Shown here piece by piece: positions 62,564 to 64,000 of a DNA stretch of 64,000 nucleotides. The notes beneath the pieces were generated by a model, which was not told where the DNA came from, did not search any database, and worked only from the letters and a program-made list of their open reading frames with translations. Positions within the stretch are counted from its first letter, which is position 1. Each line of letters opens with the position of its first letter. A program made the position numbers and the translations under genes. This stretch comes from Achromobacter arsenitoxydans SY8 (GTDB lineage Bacteria > Pseudomonadota > Gammaproteobacteria > Burkholderiales > Burkholderiaceae_B), in assembly GCF_000236785.1 (NCBI RefSeq), contig NZ_AGUF01000047.1, positions 1-64,000 of the forward strand. The letters run 5' to 3'.

Positions 62564-63757
62564 ATGAACCCACACGCCCCCTCGCCCCTGGCCGGTGTCA
62601 CAGGCCAACGCATCCTGACTCCCCACGGCATCGCCTCGGCGAGCCTGCGGTTCCACGGCGGACTGATCGACGACGCCGGCTTGGCGCCCGCACGCGGCAG
62701 CGCCTGGTTCGACGCCGGCGACCTGCTGGTGCTGCCCGGCATCGTGGACCTGCATGGCGACGCTTTCGAGCGCGCCATCATGCCGCGCCCCAGCGTAACG
62801 TTCCCCTATGACAGCGCCCTGCTCGACGTCGACCGCCAGTTGCTGGCCAACGGCATCACCACCGAGTTCCACGGCGTCACGCTGTCGTGGGAAGGCGGGC
62901 TGCGCGGCGAGGCCTATGCCGAGCACATGTTCGACGCGCTGGAGAACCTGCGGCATATCCTGGGCGCACGGCACTACGTGCACCTGCGCTTCGAAACGCA
63001 CCACGTGGGCGGCCTGGACATCGCCCAGCAATGGATACGCGACGGCCGCGTCCGCTTTCTGGCCCTGAACGACCACCTGCCGAGCATGGCGCGCCGGCTG
63101 GGCGACGAGCGCAAACTGATGCAGTACGCCAACCGCGCCGAGTGCGATCTGGATGTCTTCCAGGAACGGATCCGCGCCGCGATGTCGGCGGCCGACGCCG
63201 TGGCCGACGCCATGCGCGAACTCACGCGCTGCGCGCAGCAGGCCGGGCTGCGCGTTGCGTCGCACGACGATCCCGACGCGGCCACCCGCCGCTATTACCA
63301 CCAGCTGGGCTGCGGCGTGGCCGAGTTTCCGCTGACGCGCGAGGCCGCCGGCGTCGCGCGCGACCTGGGCGATTCGGTCGTGTTCGGCGCGCCCAACGTC
63401 GTGCGCGGCGGCAGCCATACCGGCGCCCCCAACGCCACGGAAATGGTCCGCGCCGGCCTGTGCGACATCCTGACGTCCGACTACTACTATCCCGCGCCGC
63501 TGGCCGCGGTGTTGCGGCTGGTCCGCGACGGCGTGCTGCCGCTGGACCAGGCCTGGAATCTCGTATCGCTGAATCCGGCGCGCGCGGCCGGCCTGAAGGA
63601 TCGGGGCGCCCTGACGCCGGGCCTGATCGCAGACGCCATCGTGGTCGACGACCGCGAGCCCGGACTGCCGCGCGTCTGCGCCGCCATCGTCGGCGGCGAA
63701 CTACGCTACGCAACGCGCGCCTTCGGCGCCGAGCACGGCCAGCGGATGGCGGCCTGA
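62564..63757 (+). CDS. PhnM-like amidohydrolase (copy 2, diverged)
   Basis: A 397-residue amidohydrolase of the PhnM family. It keeps LPGIVDLHGDAFERAIMPRP, VASHDDPDAATRRYYHQLGC, FGAPNVVRGGSHTG and ILTSDYYYPAPLAAV. In place of the canonical VMDHSPGQ block it has ALNDHLPSMARRLGD, and ETHHVGG precedes it. Orthologues with this wording accompany DUF1045 genes in phosphonate clusters of other proteobacteria. It may be a specialised isoenzyme of PhnM or act on a related phosphonate ester. It is followed by a DUF1045 gene 2 nt later. Confidence 0.88.
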   Translation: MNPHAPSPLAGVTGQRILTPHGIASASLRFHGGLIDDAGLAPARGSAWFDAGDLLVLPGIVDLHGDAFERAIMPRPSVTFPYDSALLDVDRQLLANGITTEFHGVTLSWEGGLRGEAYAEHMFDALENLRHILGARHYVHLRFETHHVGGLDIAQQWIRDGRVRFLALNDHLPSMARRLGDERKLMQYANRAECDLDVFQERIRAAMSAADAVADAMRELTRCAQQAGLRVASHDDPDAATRRYYHQLGCGVAEFPLTREAAGVARDLGDSVVFGAPNVVRGGSHTGAPNATEMVRAGLCDILTSDYYYPAPLAAVLRLVRDGVLPLDQAWNLVSLNPARAAGLKDRGALTPGLIADAIVVDDREPGLPRVCAAIVGGELRYATRAFGAEHGQRMAA

Positions 63758-63759
63758 CC

Positions 63760-64000
63760 ATGCCGCTCGCCCACCGCTACGCCCTGTATCTGGCGCCCAC
63801 CGGCCCCTGGCGCGACCTCGGCAGCCGCTGGCTCGGCCGCTGCGCCGACACCGGCGAGCCCCTGCCCCCGCCGCCCGGCCAGGCTGCGCCGTCCGCGCAC
63901 TGGACCCAGGCGCCCCGCCACTACGGCCTGCACGCCACCCTCAAGCCGCCCTTCCGCCTGCGCGCGGGCTGCAGCCCGCGCGACGTGGACGCAGCGGCCC
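63760..64000 (+). CDS. DUF1045 (phosphonate-associated 2H-phosphoesterase-like) protein, cut by the window end
   Basis: Starts MPLAHRYALYLAPTGPW two bases after the second phnM and runs off the window after 80 codons. The visible part includes WTQAPRHYGLHATLKPPFRL, whose H-x-T (HAT) is the first half-signature of 2H phosphoesterases; the second would lie beyond the edge. DUF1045 genes are regularly found with C-P lyase genes and have been proposed to open cyclic ribose phosphates in place of PhnP; none has been seen here to confirm that. Confidence 0.82.
   Translation, partial: MPLAHRYALYLAPTGPWRDLGSRWLGRCADTGEPLPPPPGQAAPSAHWTQAPRHYGLHATLKPPFRLRAGCSPRDVDAAA

Overview
The window is high-GC DNA packed with metabolic, transport and regulatory genes. 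It looks like a chromosomal segment from a betaproteobacterium of the Alcaligenaceae, most likely Achromobacter or a close Bordetella relative. This rests on the aerobic benzoyl-CoA (box) genes, a Bug-type periplasmic binding protein, the sua5-purK-purE-dsbB-purC-fba neighbourhood and overall codon usage. It is inferred from gene content, not from a database match. No rRNA, tRNA, insertion sequence, phage gene or CRISPR array was seen.

Layout, left to right. 1-5.7 kb: the 3' end of a PBP7-type peptidase, a small ribbon-helix-helix-like protein, adhP, a DJ-1/PfpI protein, ybaK, xerD and a LysR regulator. 5.9-8.9 kb: a thiamine-diphosphate enzyme and glutaryl-CoA dehydrogenase. 9.1-10.1 kb: an orphan TRAP binding protein. 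10.1-24.1 kb: the benzoate block. The leftward arm is boxC-boxB-boxA-maoC, preceded by boxR. The rightward arm is a DUF4863 gene, benzoate-CoA ligase, an alpha/beta hydrolase and a five-gene Liv-type ABC importer. Benzoate would be imported, activated to benzoyl-CoA, epoxidised by BoxAB and ring-opened by BoxC. The next known enzyme, the semialdehyde dehydrogenase BoxD, is not in the window. TGCA-N6-TGCA motifs overlap the predicted boxC promoter, and a related palindrome sits between the divergent arms.

24-34.6 kb: a second ThDP enzyme that overlaps the importer tail to tail, a FecI-FecR-TonB receptor iron module, an AapJ-like binding protein, then a Bug binding protein, pcaI, pcaJ and an IclR regulator (beta-ketoadipate pathway). 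34.6-41.2 kb: housekeeping genes sua5, purK, purE, dsbB with a 52-residue DUF5993 gene, purC, a GFA protein and class II aldolase.

41.4-52.0 kb: a six-gene leftward operon (M20 deacylase, binding protein, two Dpp-type permeases, a double ATPase, amidase). An IclR regulator separates it from a rightward paralogue of the binding protein. Near-identical palindromes sit in front of both arms, so this looks like one regulated unit for taking up and hydrolysing an unknown amide or peptide-like compound. It is the least familiar catabolic system in the window. 52.0-55.6 kb: an SMP-30 family protein, a GltP-type symporter and two unrecognised small proteins.

55.7-64 kb: the carbon-phosphorus lyase genes phnGHIJKLM (leftward) diverging from phnF, a second and diverged phnM, and a DUF1045 gene cut by the window edge. 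A TCTAGA-centred palindrome occurs in the promoter regions of both phnG and the second phnM. Phosphonate transport genes (phnCDE) are not in the window.
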